This document shows, piece by piece, positions 9,791 through 22,086 of a stretch of 64,000 nucleotides of DNA (its first letter is position 1; every line of letters begins with the position of its first letter). This DNA comes from Drosophila persimilis. Taxonomy: Eukaryota; Arthropoda; Insecta; Diptera; Drosophilidae. The DNA is taken from contig NW_020825476.1 of NCBI RefSeq assembly GCF_003286085.1, forward strand, positions 1-64,000, written 5' to 3'. Position numbers and translations under genes: made by a program. Below the pieces are notes generated by a model. The model saw only the letters and a program-made list of their open reading frames with translations. It had not been told where the DNA came from and made no database searches.

Positions 9791-10435
9791 TTATACCCGA
9801 TACTCAAAATGAGTATTGGGGTATATTAGATTTGTGGTAAAAGTGGATGTGTGTAACGTCCAGAAGGAATCGTTTCCGACCCCATAAAGTATATATATTC
9901 TTGATCAGCATCAATAGCCGAGTCGATTGAGCCATGTCTGTCTGTCCGTCTGTCCGTCCGTCCGTCTGTCCGTCTGTCCGTCCTCTTCAGCGCCTAATGC
10001 TCAAAGACTATAAGAGCTAGAGCAACGATGTTTTGGATCCAGACTTCTGTGATATGTCACTGCTACAAAAATATTTCAAAACTTTTCCCCGCCCACTTCC
10101 GCCCCCACAAAGGGCGAAAATCTGTGGCATCCACAATTTCGACGATACGAGAAAACCAAAAAGGCAGAATCGTAGAGAATGACCATATCTTTTAGACTGC
10201 AGAATCTGAATTGGATCGTATTATTATTATAGCCAGCATCAAGAAAACAATTTCATTTTTTCTCGCCCTGTCTCTCTCTAACACACACGTAGCATAGGCG
10301 GCTTTGCTTAGAGTAAAACATTAGCGCCAGATCTCAGAGACTATAAAAGCTAGAGCAACCAAATTTGGTATCCACACTCCTAATATATCGGACCGAGACG
10401 AGTTTGTTTCAAAATTTCGCCCCACCCCCACATCT
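9791..10435 (+). mobile_element. DINE fragment in plus orientation
   Basis: It starts exactly with the DINE 5' terminus (TTATACCCGATACTC) next to T-rich copia leader. It runs through the tetranucleotide tract (about 9935-9985) and both G-rich blocks (read here as C-rich) to CCCACCCCC near 10435. There the sequence flips to minus orientation. The 3' half is missing. It is opposite in orientation to the rest of the array and is best explained as an independent insertion into the copia leader, later joined to the array. Confidence 0.8.
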
Positions 10436-11291
10436 TAAAGGAGTGTGTGTACCAAATTTGGTTACTCTAGCCTTAATAGTCTCTGAGATTTGTGGATGCA
10501 ACAGATTTTCGTCCTTTGTGTGGGCGGAAGGGGGTGGGGCGAAATTTTGAGATATACGTTTTATAGTGAGATCTAACAGAAGTGCGGATACCAAATTTGG
10601 TTACTCTAGCTTTAATAGTCTCTGAGATTTGTGAATATCCCCATATTTGCATTCTTTGCGGGGGCGGAAGGGGGTGTGGCGAAATTTTGAAACAAACTCG
10701 TCTCGGTCCGATATATTAGGAGTGTGGATACCAAATTTGGTTGCTCTAGCTTTTATAGTCTCTGAGATCTGGCGCTAATGTTTTACTCTAAGCAAAGCCG
10801 CCTATGCTACGTGTGTGTTAGAGAGAGACAGGGTGAGAAAAAATGAAATTGTTTTCTTGATGCTGGCTATAATAATAATACGATCCAATTCAGATTCCGC
10901 AGTCTAAAAGATATGGTCATTCTCTACGATTTTGCGCTTTTGGTTTTCTCGTATCTTTAAAATTGTGGATGCCACAGATTTTCGCCCTTTGTGGGGGCGG
11001 AAGTGGGCGGGGCAAAGTTTTGAAATATTTTTGCAGCAGTGACATATCACAGAAGTTTGGATCCAAAACATCGTTGCTCTGGCTCCTATAGTCTTTGAGC
11101 ATTAGGCGCTGAAGGGGACGGACAGACGGACGGACGGACAGACAGACGTGGCTCAATCGACTCGGCTATTGATGCTGATCAAGAATATATATACTTTATG
11201 GGGTCGGAAACGATTCCTTCTGGACGTTACACACATCCACTTTTACCACAAATCTAATATACCCCAATACTCATTTTGAGTATCGGGTATA
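10436..11291 (-). mobile_element. DINE fragment, orientation restored
   Basis: A minus-oriented DINE part that begins inside the element (CATCTTAAAGGAGTG, a variant seen again near 41405) and runs to the normal 5' terminus at 11291. The junction at about 10435 is an inversion breakpoint: the sequences on either side are related internal DINE repeats in opposite orientation. Confidence 0.75.
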
Positions 11292-11517
11292 ATTAGCTGA
11301 GAGTCACTGTGGCCAATCAGTCCTATTTTACTCGCTGCGGTGTCCGCAGCAACTCACAACGTTCCCCCTCGTTTTATTTGTTTTCGCAGTTTTTACATTT
11401 TAACGCATTTACAAATATTTCTAAAAGCTGTTATTTTAACAGCTGAACCACTACACTTAACATGATTGGGACATTTTACATAATGTTACAGAGAAATAAG
11501 GCACTTTACATTACAAA
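11292..11517. repeat. Array spacer (retroelement 3' UTR-derived)
   Basis: Same composition as 3032-3257 but with CCCCCTCG instead of CCTCTCG at the DINE-end portion. It starts the second block of 1.33-kb units. Confidence 0.8.
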
Positions 11518-12484
11518 CGAGGGGGGAACGCTGTGAGTTGCTGCGGACACCGCAACTCTACAGTTATACCCGATACTTAGTCAGTATGGCTCTCCTCCGG
11601 CAGACGCCGCTAATATTAAACGACACGACAAAGAGTGCGTGCGAGAGAGACAGAAAATCAGTCTGAGCGTGACGTCTGGCGCTGCGTAGCCACTGCAAAT
11701 TGATTTGTTCCTTTTGGCTATAAAAATGATCTGATCTGATCCAGATTCAGCAATCTGATAGATATGGTCGTTATCTATGATTCTGCGTTTTTAGTTTTCT
11801 CGAATCTGCAATATTGTGGATGCAAGAGATTTTCGTCCTTTGTGTGGGCGGAGGGGGGTGGGGCGATATTTTGAAACAAACTCGTCTCGGTCCGATATAT
11901 TAGGAGTGTGGATACCAAATTTGGTTGCTCTAGCTTTTATAGTCTCTGAGATCCGGCGCTAATGTTTTACTCTAAGCAAAGCCGCCTATGCTACGTGTGT
12001 GTTAGAGAGAGACAGGGCGAGAAAAAATGAAATTGTTTTCTTGATGCTGGCTATAATAATAATATGATCCAATTCAGATTCTGCAGTCTAAAAGATATGG
12101 TCATTCTCTACGATTCTGCGTTTTTGGTTTTCTCGTATCTTTAAAATTGTGGATGCCACAGATTTTCGCCCTTTGTGGGGGCGGAAGTGGGCGGGGCAAA
12201 GTTTTGAAATATTTTTGCAGCAGTGACATATCACAGAAGTTTGGATCCAAAACATCGTTGCTCTGGCTCCTATAGTCTTTGAGCATTAGGCGCTGAAGGG
12301 GACGGACAGACGGACGGACGGACAGACGGACAGACAGACATGGCTCAATCGACTCGGCTATTGATGCTGATCAAGAATATATATACTTTATGGGGTCGGA
12401 AACGATTCCTTCTGGACGTTACACACATCCACTTTGACCACAAATCTAATATACCCCAATACTCATTTTGAGTATCGGGTATAA
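11518..12484 (-). mobile_element. DINE unit with internal deletion (967 bp)
   Basis: Both termini are present, but about 140 bp is missing. The first GCGA(A/T)ATTTTGA block near 11865 is joined directly to the ACAAACTCG part that normally follows the second such block. This is what slippage or unequal exchange between the internal repeats would give. Confidence 0.8.
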
Positions 12485-12709
12485 TTAGCTGAGGGTCACT
12501 GTGGCCAATCAGTCCTATTTTACTCGCTGCGGTGTCCGCAGCAACTCACAACGTTCCCCCTCGTTTTATTTGTTTTCGCAGTTTTTACATTTTAACGCAT
12601 TTACAAATATTTCTAAAAGCTGTTATTTTAACAGCTGAACCACTACACTTAACATGGTTGGGACATTTTACATAATGTTACAGAGAAATAAGGCACTTTA
12701 CATTACAAA
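12485..12709. repeat. Array spacer
   Basis: A 225-bp copy of the spacer, nearly identical to those at 13816, 15148, 16479 and 17809. It contains the palindromic AGCTGTTATTTTAACAGCT. Confidence 0.8.
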
Positions 12710-13815
12710 CGAGGGGGAACGCTGTGAGTTGCTGCGGACACCGCAACTCTACAGTTATACCCGATACTTAGTCAGTATGGCTCTCCTCCGGCAGACGCCG
12801 CTAATATTAAACGACACGACAAAGAGTGCGTGCGAGAGAGACAGAAAATCAGTCTGAGCGTGACGTCGGGCGCTGCGTAGCCACTGCAAATTGATTTGTT
12901 CCTTTTGGCTATAAAAATGATCTGATCTGATCCAGATTCAGCAACCTGATAGATATGGTCATTATCTATGATTCTGCGTTTTTAGTTTTCTCGAATCTGC
13001 AATATTGTGGATGCAACAGATTTTCGTCTTTTGTGTGGGCGGAAGGGGGTGGGGCGAAATTTTGAGATATACGTTTTATAGTGAGATCTAACAGAAGTGC
13101 GGATACCAAATTTGGTTACTCTAGCTTTAATAGTCTCTGAGATTTGTGAATATCCCCATATTTGCATTCTTTGCGGGGGCGGAAGGGGGTGTGGCGAAAT
13201 TTTGAAACAAACTCGTCTCGGTCCGATATATTAGGAGTGTGGATACCAAATTTGGTTGCTCTAGCTTTTATAGTCTCTGAGATCTGGCGCTAATGTTTTA
13301 CTCTAAGCAAAGCCGCCTATGCTACGTGTGTGTTAGAGAGAGACAGGGCGAGAAAAAATGAAATTGTTTTCTTGATGCTGGCTATAATAATAATACGATC
13401 CAATTCAGATTCTGCAGTCTAAAAGATATGGTCATTCTCTACGATTCTGCGTTTTTGGTTTTCTCGTATCTTTAAAATTGTGGATGCCACAGATTTTCGC
13501 CCTTTGTGGGGGCGGAAGTGGGCGGGGCAAAGTTTTGAAATATTTTTGCAGCAGTGACATATCACAGAAGTTTGGATCCAAAACATCGTTGCTCTGGCTC
13601 CTATAGTCTTTGAGCATTAGGCGCTGAAGGGGACGGACAGACGGACGGACGGACAGACGGACAGACAGACATGGCTCAATCGACTCGGCTATTGATGCTG
13701 ATCAAGAATATATATACTTTATGGGGTCGGAAACGATTCCTTCTGGACGTTACACACATCCACTTTGACCACAAATCTAATATACCCCAATACTCATTTT
13801 GAGTATCGGGTATAA
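12710..13815 (-). mobile_element. DINE unit of the 1.33-kb format
   Basis: A complete type I unit with the cassette CTAAGCAAAGCCGCCTATGC. It shares CACTTTGACCACAAATC near its 5' end with the previous unit (12421-12450), where other units have CACTTTTACC. That groups these two as neighbours by descent. Confidence 0.85.
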
Positions 13816-14039
13816 TTAGCTGAGGGTCACTGTGGCCAATCAGTCCTATTTTACTCGCTGCGGTGTCCGCAGCAACTCACAACGTTCCCCCTCGTTTTAT
13901 TTGTTTTCGCAGTTTTTACATTTTAACGCATTTACAAATATTTCTAAAAGCTGTTATTTTAACAGCTGAACCACTACACTTAACATGGTTGGGACATTTA
14001 CATAATGTTACAGAGAAATAAGGCACTTTACATTACAAA
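13816..14039. repeat. Array spacer
   Basis: A copy of the 225-bp spacer with one T missing in the TGGGACATTTACAT segment near 13990. Confidence 0.8.
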
Positions 14040-15147
14040 CGAGGGGGAACGCTGTGAGTTGCTGCGGACACCGCAACTCTACAGTTATACCCGATACTTA
14101 GTCAGTATGGCTCTCCTCCGGCAGACGCCGCTAATATTAAACGACACGACAAAGAGTGCGTGCGAGAGAGACAGAAAATCAGTCTGAGCGTGACGTCGGG
14201 CGCTGCGTAGCCACTGCAAATTGATTTGTTCCTTTTGGCTATAAAAATGATCTGATCTGATCCAGATTGAGCGATCCTGATAGATATGGTCAGTTATCTA
14301 TGATTCTGCGTTTTTAGTTTTCTCGAATCTGCAATATTGTGGATGCAACAGATTTTCGGTCTTTGTGTGGGCGGAAGGGGGTGGGGCGAAATTTTGAGAT
14401 ATACGTTTTATAGTGAGATCTAACAGAAGTGCGGATACCAAATTTGGTTACTCTAGCTTTAATAGTCTCTGAGATTTGTGAATATCCCCATATTTGCATT
14501 CTTTGCGGGGGCGGAAGGGGGTGTGGCGAAATTTTGAAACAAACTCGTCTCGGTCCGATATATTAGGAGTGTGGATACCAAATTTGGTTGCTCTAGCTTT
14601 TATAGTCTCTGAGATCTGGCGCTAATGTTTTACTCTAAGCAAAGCCGCCTATGCTACGTGTGTGTTAGAGAGAGACAGGGCGAGAAAAAATGAAATTGTT
14701 TTCTTGATGCTGGCTATAATAATAATACGATCCAATTCAGATTCTGCAGTCTAAAAGATATGGTCATTCTCTACGATTCTGCGTTTTTGGTTTTCTCGTA
14801 TCTTTAAAATTGTGGATGCCACAGATTTTCGCCCTTTGTGGGGGCGGAAGTGGGCGGGGCAAAGTTTTGAAATATTTTTGCAGCAGTGACATATCACAGA
14901 AGTTTGGATCCAAAACATCGTTGCTCTGGCTCCTATAGTCTTTGAGCATTAGGCGCTGAAGGGGACGGACAGACGGACGGACGGACAGACGGACAGACAG
15001 ACATGGCTCAATCGACTCGGCTATTGATGCTGATCAAGAATATATATACTTTATGGGGTCGGAAACGATTCCTTCTGGACGTTACACACATCCACTTTTA
15101 CCACAAATCTAATATACCCCAATACTCATTTTGAGTATCGGGTATAA
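14040..15147 (-). mobile_element. DINE unit of the 1.33-kb format
   Basis: A complete type I unit with small private differences, such as CAGATTGAGCGATCCTG near 14265 and ATGGTCAGTTATC near 14287. Confidence 0.85.
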
Positions 15148-15372
15148 TTAGCTGAGGGTCACTGTGGCCAATCAGTCCTATTTTACTCGCTGCGGTGTCC
15201 GCAGCAACTCACAACGTTCCCCCTCGTTTTATTTGTTTTCGCAGTTTTTACATTTTAACGCATTTACAAATATTTCTAAAAGCTGTTATTTTAACAGCTG
15301 AACCACTACACTTAACATGGTTGGGACATTTTACATAATGTTACAGAGAAATAAGGCACTTTACATTACAAA
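15148..15372. repeat. Array spacer
   Basis: A standard copy of the 3' UTR-derived spacer. Confidence 0.8.
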
Positions 15373-16478
15373 CGAGGGGGAACGCTGTGAGTTGCTGCGG
15401 ACACCGCAACTCTACAGTTATACCCGATACTTAGTCAGTATGGCTCTCCTCCGGCAGACGCCGCTAATATTAAACGACACGACAAAGAGTGCGTGCGAGA
15501 GAGACAGAAAATCAGTCTGAGCGTGACGTCGGGCGCTGCGTAGCCACTGCAAATTGATTTGTTCCTTTTGGCTATAAAAATGATCTGATCTGATCCAGAT
15601 TCAGCAACCTGATAGATATGGTCATTATCTATGATTCTGCGTTTTTAGTTTTCTCGAATCTGCAATATTGTGGATGCAACAGATTTTCGTCCTTTGTGTG
15701 GGCGGAAGGGGGTGGGGCGAAATTTTGAGATATACGTTTTATAGTGAGATCTAACAGAAGTGCGGATACCAAATTTGGTTACTCTAGCTTTAATAGTCTC
15801 TGAGATTTGTGAATATCCCCATATTTGCATTCTTTGCGGGGGCGGAAGGGGGTGTGGCGAAATTTTGAAACAAACTCGTCTCGGTCCGATATATTAGGAG
15901 TGTGGATACCAAATTTGGTTGCTCTAGCTCTTATGGGTTCTGAGATCCTTGAACTCATATTTTGCAATTGGCAAAACCGACCATGAAACCTGTGTGTTAG
16001 AGTGAGACAGAGCGAGAAAGAGTGAAATTGTTTTCGTGATTCTGGCTATAATAATAATACGATCCAATTCAGATTCCGCAGTCTAAAAGATATGGTCATT
16101 CTCTACGATTCTGCGTTTTTGGTTTTCTCGTATCTTTAAAATTGTGGATGCCACAGATTTTCGCCCTTTGTGGGGGCGGAAGTGGGCGGGGCAAAGTTTT
16201 GAAATATTTTTGGAGCAGTGACATATCACAGAAGTCTGGATCCAAAACATCGTTGCTCTAGCTCTATAGTCTTTGAGCATTAGGCGCTGAAGGGGACGGA
16301 CAGACGGACGGACGGACAGACGGACAGACAGACATGGCTCAATCGACTCGGCTATTGATGCTGATCAAGAATATATATACTTTATGGGGTCGGAAACGAT
16401 TCCTTCTGGACGTTACACACATCCACTTTTACCACAAATCTAATATACCCCAATACTCATTTTGAGTATCGGGTATAA
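15373..16478 (-). mobile_element. Chimeric DINE unit (type I with type II cassette)
   Basis: Between about 15925 and 16045 the usual cassette (AAGCAAAGCCGCCTATG and GTTAGAGAGAGACAG) is replaced by the alternative one (TGCAATTGGCAAAACCGACC and GTTAGAGTGAGACAGAGCG). The sequence then returns to type I. This patch-like replacement suggests gene conversion or recombination between two DINE subtypes. Confidence 0.75.
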
Positions 16479-16703
16479 TTAGCTGAGGGTCACTGTGGCC
16501 AATCAGTCCTATTTTACTCGCTGCGGTGTCCGCAGCAACTCACAACGTTCCCCCTCGTTTTATTTGTTTTCGCAGTTTTTACATTTTAACGCATTTACAA
16601 ATATTTCTAAAAGCTGTTATTTTAACAGCTGAACCACTACACTTAACATGGTTGGGACATTTTACATAATGTTACAGAGAAATAAGGCACTTTACATTAC
16701 AAA
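16479..16703. repeat. Array spacer
   Basis: A standard copy of the 3' UTR-derived spacer. Confidence 0.8.
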
Positions 16704-17808
16704 CGAGGGGGAACGCTGTGAGTTGCTGCGGACACCGCAACTCTACAGTTATACCCGATACTTAGTCAGTATGGCTCTCCTCCGGCAGACGCCGCTAATA
16801 TTAAACGACACGACAAAGAGTGCGTGCGAGAGAGACAGAAAATCAGTCTGAGCGTGACGTCGGGCGCTGCGTAGCCACTGCAAATTGATTTGTTCCTTTT
16901 GGCTATAAAAATGATCTGATCTGATCCAGATTCAGCAACCTGATAGATATGGTCATTATCTATGATTCTGCGTTTTTAGTTTTCTCGAATCTGCAATATT
17001 GTGGATGCAACAGATTTTCGTCCTTTGTGTGGGCGGAAGGGGGTGGGGCGAAATTTTGAGATATACGTTTTATAGTGAGATCTAACAGAAGTGCGGATAC
17101 CAAATTTGGTTACTCTAGCTTTAATAGTCTCTGAGATTTGTGAATATCCCCATATTTGCATTCTTTGCGGGGGCGGAAGGGGGTGTGGCGAAATTTTGAA
17201 ACAAACTCGTCTCGGTCCGATATATTAGGAGTGTGGATACCAAATTTGGTTGCTCTAGCTCTTATGGGTTCTGAGATCCTTGAACTCATATTTTGCAATT
17301 GGCAAAACCGACCATGAAACCTGTGTGTTAGAGTGAGACAGAGCGAGAAAGAGTGAAATTGTTTTCGTGATTCTGGCTGTAATAATTATACGATCTGGTT
17401 CAGATTTGCACTCTAGAAGATATAGGCATCTTCTACGATTCTGCGTTTTTAGTTTTCTCGTATCGTCGAAATTGTGGATGCCACAGATTTTCGCCCTTTG
17501 TGGGGGCGGAAGTGGGCGGGGCAAAGTTTTGAAATATTTTTGCAGCAGTGACATATCACAGAAGTTTGGATCCAAAACATCGTTGCTCTAGTCTTTGAGC
17601 ATTAGGCGCTGAAGGGGACGGACAGACGGACGGACGGACAGACGGACAGACGGACAGACAGACATGGCTCAATCGACTCGGCTATTGATGCTGATCAAGA
17701 ATATATATACTTTATGGGGTCGGAAACGATTCCTTCTGGACGTTACACACATCCACTTTTACCACAAATCTAATATACCCCAATACTCATTTTGAGTATC
17801 GGGTATAA
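16704..17808 (-). mobile_element. Chimeric DINE unit, longer type II patch
   Basis: It has the same left breakpoint as 15373-16478, but the type II sequence continues further, to about 17480 (GTAATAATTATACGATCTGGTTCAG and GTATCGTCGAAATTGTGG), before returning to type I. A short deletion near 17588 removes part of CTAGCTCCTATAGTC. Confidence 0.75.
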
Positions 17809-18033
17809 TTAGCTGAGGGTCACTGTGGCCAATCAGTCCTATTTTACTCGCTGCGGTGTCCGCAGCAACTCACAACGTTCCCCCTCGTTTTATTTGTTTT
17901 CGCAGTTTTTACATTTTAACGCATTTACAAATATTTCTAAAAGCTGTTATTTTAACAGCTGAACCACTACACTTAACATGGTTGGGACATTTTACATAAT
18001 GTTACAGAGAAATAAGGCACTTTACATTACAAA
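17809..18033. repeat. Array spacer, last of the second block
   Basis: A standard copy of the 3' UTR-derived spacer. Confidence 0.8.
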
Positions 18034-19156
18034 CGAGGGGGAACGCTGTGAGTTGCTGCGGACACCGCAACTCTACAGTTATACCCGATACTTAGTCAGT
18101 ATGGCTCTCCTCCGGCAGACGCCGCTAATATTAAACGACACGACAAAGAGTGCGTGCGAGAGAGACAGAAAATCAGTCTGAGCGTGACGTCGGGCGCTGC
18201 GTAGCCACTGCAAATTGATTTGTTCCTTTTGGCTATAAAAATGATCTGATCTGATCCAGATTCAGCAATCTGATAGATATGGTCAGTTATCTATGATTCT
18301 GCGTTTTTAGTTTTCTCGAATCTGCAATATTGTGGATGCAACAGATTTTCGTCCTTTGTGTGGGCGGAAGGGGGTGGGGCGAAATTTTGAGATATACGTT
18401 TTATAGTGAGATCTAACAGAAGTGCGGATACCAAATTTGGTTACTCTAGCTTTAATAGTCTCTGAGATTTGTGAATATCCCCATATTTGCATTCTTTGCG
18501 GGGGCGGAAGGGGGTGTGGCGAAATTTTGAAACAAACTCGTCTCGGTCCGATATATTAGGAGTGTGGATACCAAATTTGGTTGCTCTAGCTTTTATAGTC
18601 TCTGAGATCTGGCGCTAATGTTTTACTCTAAGCAAAGCCGCCTATGCTACGTGTGTGTTAGAGAGAGACAGGGCGAGAAAAAATGAAATTGTTTTCTTGA
18701 TGCTGGCTATAATAATAATACGATCCAATTCAGATTCCGCAGTCTAAAAGATATGGTCATTCTCTACGATTCTGCGTTTTTGGTTTTCTCGTATCTTTAA
18801 AATTGTGGATGCCACAGATTTTCGCCCTTTGTGGGGGCGGAAGTGGGCGGGGCAAAGTTTTGAAATATTTTTGCAGCAGTGACATATCACAGAAGTTTGG
18901 ATCCAAAACATCGTTGCTCTAGCTCTTATAGTCTTTGAGCATTAGGCGCTGAAGGGGACGGACAGACGGACAGACGGACGGACGGACAGACGGACGGACG
19001 GACAGACAGACATGGCTCAATCGACTCGGCTATTGATGCTGATCAAGAATATATATACTTTATGGGGTCGGAAACGATTCCTTCTGGACGTTACACACAT
19101 CCACTTTTACCACAAATCTAATATACCCCAATACTCATTTTGAGTATCGGGTATAA
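18034..19156 (-). mobile_element. Complete DINE unit
   Basis: A complete type I unit of 1,123 bp with an expanded tetranucleotide tract (about 18957-19010). It is followed directly by another DINE 3' terminus, without spacer. Confidence 0.85.
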
Positions 19157-19545
19157 CGAGGGGGAACGTTGTGAGTTGCTGCGGACACCGCAACTCTACG
19201 GTTATACCCGATACTAAGTCAGTATGGCTCTCCTCCGGCAGCCGCTAATATTAAACGACACGACAAAGAGTGCGTGCGAGAGAGACAGAAAATAAGTCTG
19301 AGCGTGACGTCTGGCGCTGCGTAGCCACTGCAAATTGATTTGTTCCTTTTGGCTATAAAAATTATCTGATCTGATCTGACGGACGGACGGACAGACAGAC
19401 ATGGCTCAATCGACTCGGCTATTGATGCTGATCAAGAATATATATACTTTATGGGGTCGGAAACGATTCCTTCTGGACGTTACACACATCCACTTTTACC
19501 ACAAATCTAATATACCCCAATACTCATTTTGAGTATCGGGTATAA
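19157..19545 (-). mobile_element. Short DINE derivative (389 bp)
   Basis: Both termini are kept, but about 700 bp of interior is deleted: GATCTGATCTGA (about 19368-19379) is joined directly to CGGACGGACGG. The breakpoint shares the short sequence CTGACGGAC-like, consistent with microhomology joining. Confidence 0.8.
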
Positions 19546-20401
19546 CGAGGGGGAACGCTTTGAGTTGCTGCGGACACCGCAACTCTACAGTTATACCCGA
19601 TACTTAGTCAGTATGGCTCTCCTCCGGCAGACGCCGCTAATATTAAACGACACGACAAAGAGTGCGTGCGAGAGAGACAGAAGACTGATGTCTTCTGTAC
19701 CAAATTTGGTTACTCTAGCTTTAATAGTCTCTGAGATTTGTGAATATCCCCATATTTGCATTCTTTGCGGGGGCGGAAGGGGGTGTGGCGAAATTTTGAA
19801 ACAAACTCGTCTCGGTCCGATATATTAGGAGTGTGGATACCAAATTTGGTTGCTCTAGCTCTTATGGGTTCTGAGATCCTTGAACTCGTATTTTGCAATT
19901 GGCAAAACCGACCATGAAACCTGTGCGTTAGAGTGAGACAGAGCGAGAAAGAGTGAAATTGTTTTCGTGATTCTGGCTGTAATAATTATACGATCTGGTT
20001 CAGATTCTGCAGTCTAAAAGATATGGTCATTCTCTACGATTCTGCGTTTTTGGTTTTCTCGTATCTTTAAAATTGTGGATGCCACAGATTTTCGCCCTTT
20101 GTGGGGGCGGAAGTGGGCGGGGCAAAGTTTTGAAATATTTTTGGAGCAGTGACATATCACAGAAGTCTGGATCCAAAACATCGTTGCTCTAGCTCTTATA
20201 GTCTTTGAGCATTAGGCGCTGAAGGGGACGGACAGACGGACGGACGGACAGACAGACATGGCTCAATCGGCTCGGCTATTGATGCTGATCAAGAATATAT
20301 ATACTTTATGGGGTCGGAAACGATTCCTTCTGGACGTTACACACATACACTTTTACCACAAATCTAATATACCCCAATACTCATTTTGAGTATCGGGTAT
20401 A
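19546..20401 (-). mobile_element. DINE unit with deletion and type II patch
   Basis: 856 bp with both termini. A deletion after GAGAGAGACAG joins to TACCAAATTTGG. The junction itself contains AGAAGACTGATGTCTTCT (about 19679-19696), a small inverted repeat not present elsewhere. A type II cassette follows at about 19860-20005. Its 5' terminus is joined directly to captured retrotransposon sequence. Confidence 0.8.
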
Positions 20402-22086
20402 ATAATTTAGCTCATACCACTACTGCTACTACAGGCGCCCAGTACAACAGCTCTCTCAAAATCGTTTATTGGAACGCCTGTGGTCTAAAAAACAAAATTT
20501 TGGAGTTGGAACTATTTATGCAGTGTAATAACGTAGACATAATGATGGTTATTGAAACCCGCATAACCACAAATGACCCTACTACCACAATAACAGACAA
20601 TCTAACCATAAAAGACTACGTACTGTATACTGCCTCACACCCTTCCTCCAGAAGGAAAGGTGGAGTAGCCATTTATGTCAAAACTGGTCTCAAGCACATT
20701 GCACTTGAACCAATTACAGAAAATTTCTTGCAGTGTGCTCCCACCGCATTAACCACTAACAATAATGAGGTCATTGCTCTAGCGCCAATATATTGCCCGC
20801 CAACTATCACCTGGACGGAGCAGCACTTCAAAAGGTTATTCAAGTACATGAGCGAACTCTGTTATGGCTCCAAATTTATAGTTTGCGGGGACTGGAATGC
20901 TAAGCACCCATGGTGGGGAAATGTGCGATCCTGTAAAAGAGGCAGAGTTTTAATGAACACGATCCATGCAAACACCTGCTTAAATGTGTTGGCCACTGGG
21001 GGAGCCACACACTACCCATTTGATCAAAGAAAAAGGCCCTCCGCTATCGATCTGGCAGTATATGCTGGCATAAACTATGACAGAATTCACACCTATTCAG
21101 CAGTTGACCTGCAATCAGACCATCTTCCTATCTTCATTAACCTGGGCATCAATGGCTCAACGACAGTCCCGGTAACAAATCGCCGACTTCTACCAAGCAA
21201 AGCAAATGTCAAAAAATTCCAAGATTTCCTATCGCAGCGTATCAATCTCAACATGGAAATAAACTCAGGAGAAGACATTGAGGATGCGATCGACATTCTA
21301 AATCAAAACATCTACAATGCAGCGGCGGCTGCAACTTCGCTAATAAATCTGCGTTCTCACCCACGCACAGGGCAACTGCCACTAGATAGGAAAACACAGA
21401 AACTATTAAGGCTCAAATGGCAGCATAAAAGGGAGCATATGCGCAGACCCACCTTGGAGACGCGAAGGTTATACAACGCAGCAAATCATCGGCTAAAAAG
21501 ACCCTTCGTAAGGCTAAAAATAACCAGATCAATAACCTTTTCAAAAAAGTAGACGCTCAAGATCGTTACAGAATGCAAAAACTATGGCGCTTAACAAACA
21601 CTTTAAAGAGGCAGCCACAACCAAACTGGCCATTGAAAATTCCCAGCAGTAGTGGTAGTAGAGAAGGCTATAGGTGGACAAAGAGTAGCGAGGAGAAAGC
21701 TGAAGCTTTTGTTTCACATTTAGAAGAAAGATTCACACCAAAACTCATAAACTCTGACGAATTTAGAAATAGCGTAGTTATGGAGTGTAATGAAATAGCG
21801 CAGCTCAAACGCTTAACAACTAAACCTGTCTGGCTTCAGAGGCAACAATGTGGGCGGGAATACGATGTAAATAGACTCCCGTTCAGGCCTATTTCCCCCA
21901 ATGAAGTTATGATGGAAATCAAATCTCTGCAAAACAAAAAGGCTCCTGGCATGGACCAAATAAACAACAGAATCATTAAAGCGATACCTCAAAAGGTAAT
22001 TATTCATTTGACAAATATTTACAATTGCATCTTGAGACATGGCCATTTCCCCAAACAATGGAAATGTGCTGCTATTACAATGATTA
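20402..22086 (+). pseudogene. Captured non-LTR ORF2 segment, copy 1
   Basis: 1,685 bp of a jockey-clade non-LTR ORF2, matching 46872-48540 of the main copy. It encodes the apurinic-type endonuclease (VYWNACGL, IETRI, GDWNAKHPWWG, SDHLPIF) and the start of the reverse transcriptase region (APGMDQINNRII), stopping before the RT catalytic motifs. Loss of one A in the CTAAAAAGACC run (near 21497) breaks the frame into a 388-codon and a 191-codon part. Both ends abut DINE termini exactly. The frame begins and ends in DINE sequence, so this is not an independently started gene. Confidence 0.9.

Noticed and set aside
827-18033. Regular repeat-spacer pattern suggestive of a CRISPR array
   Set aside because: Repeat and spacer lengths (1.1 kb and 226 bp), identical spacers and eukaryotic transposon termini exclude it.
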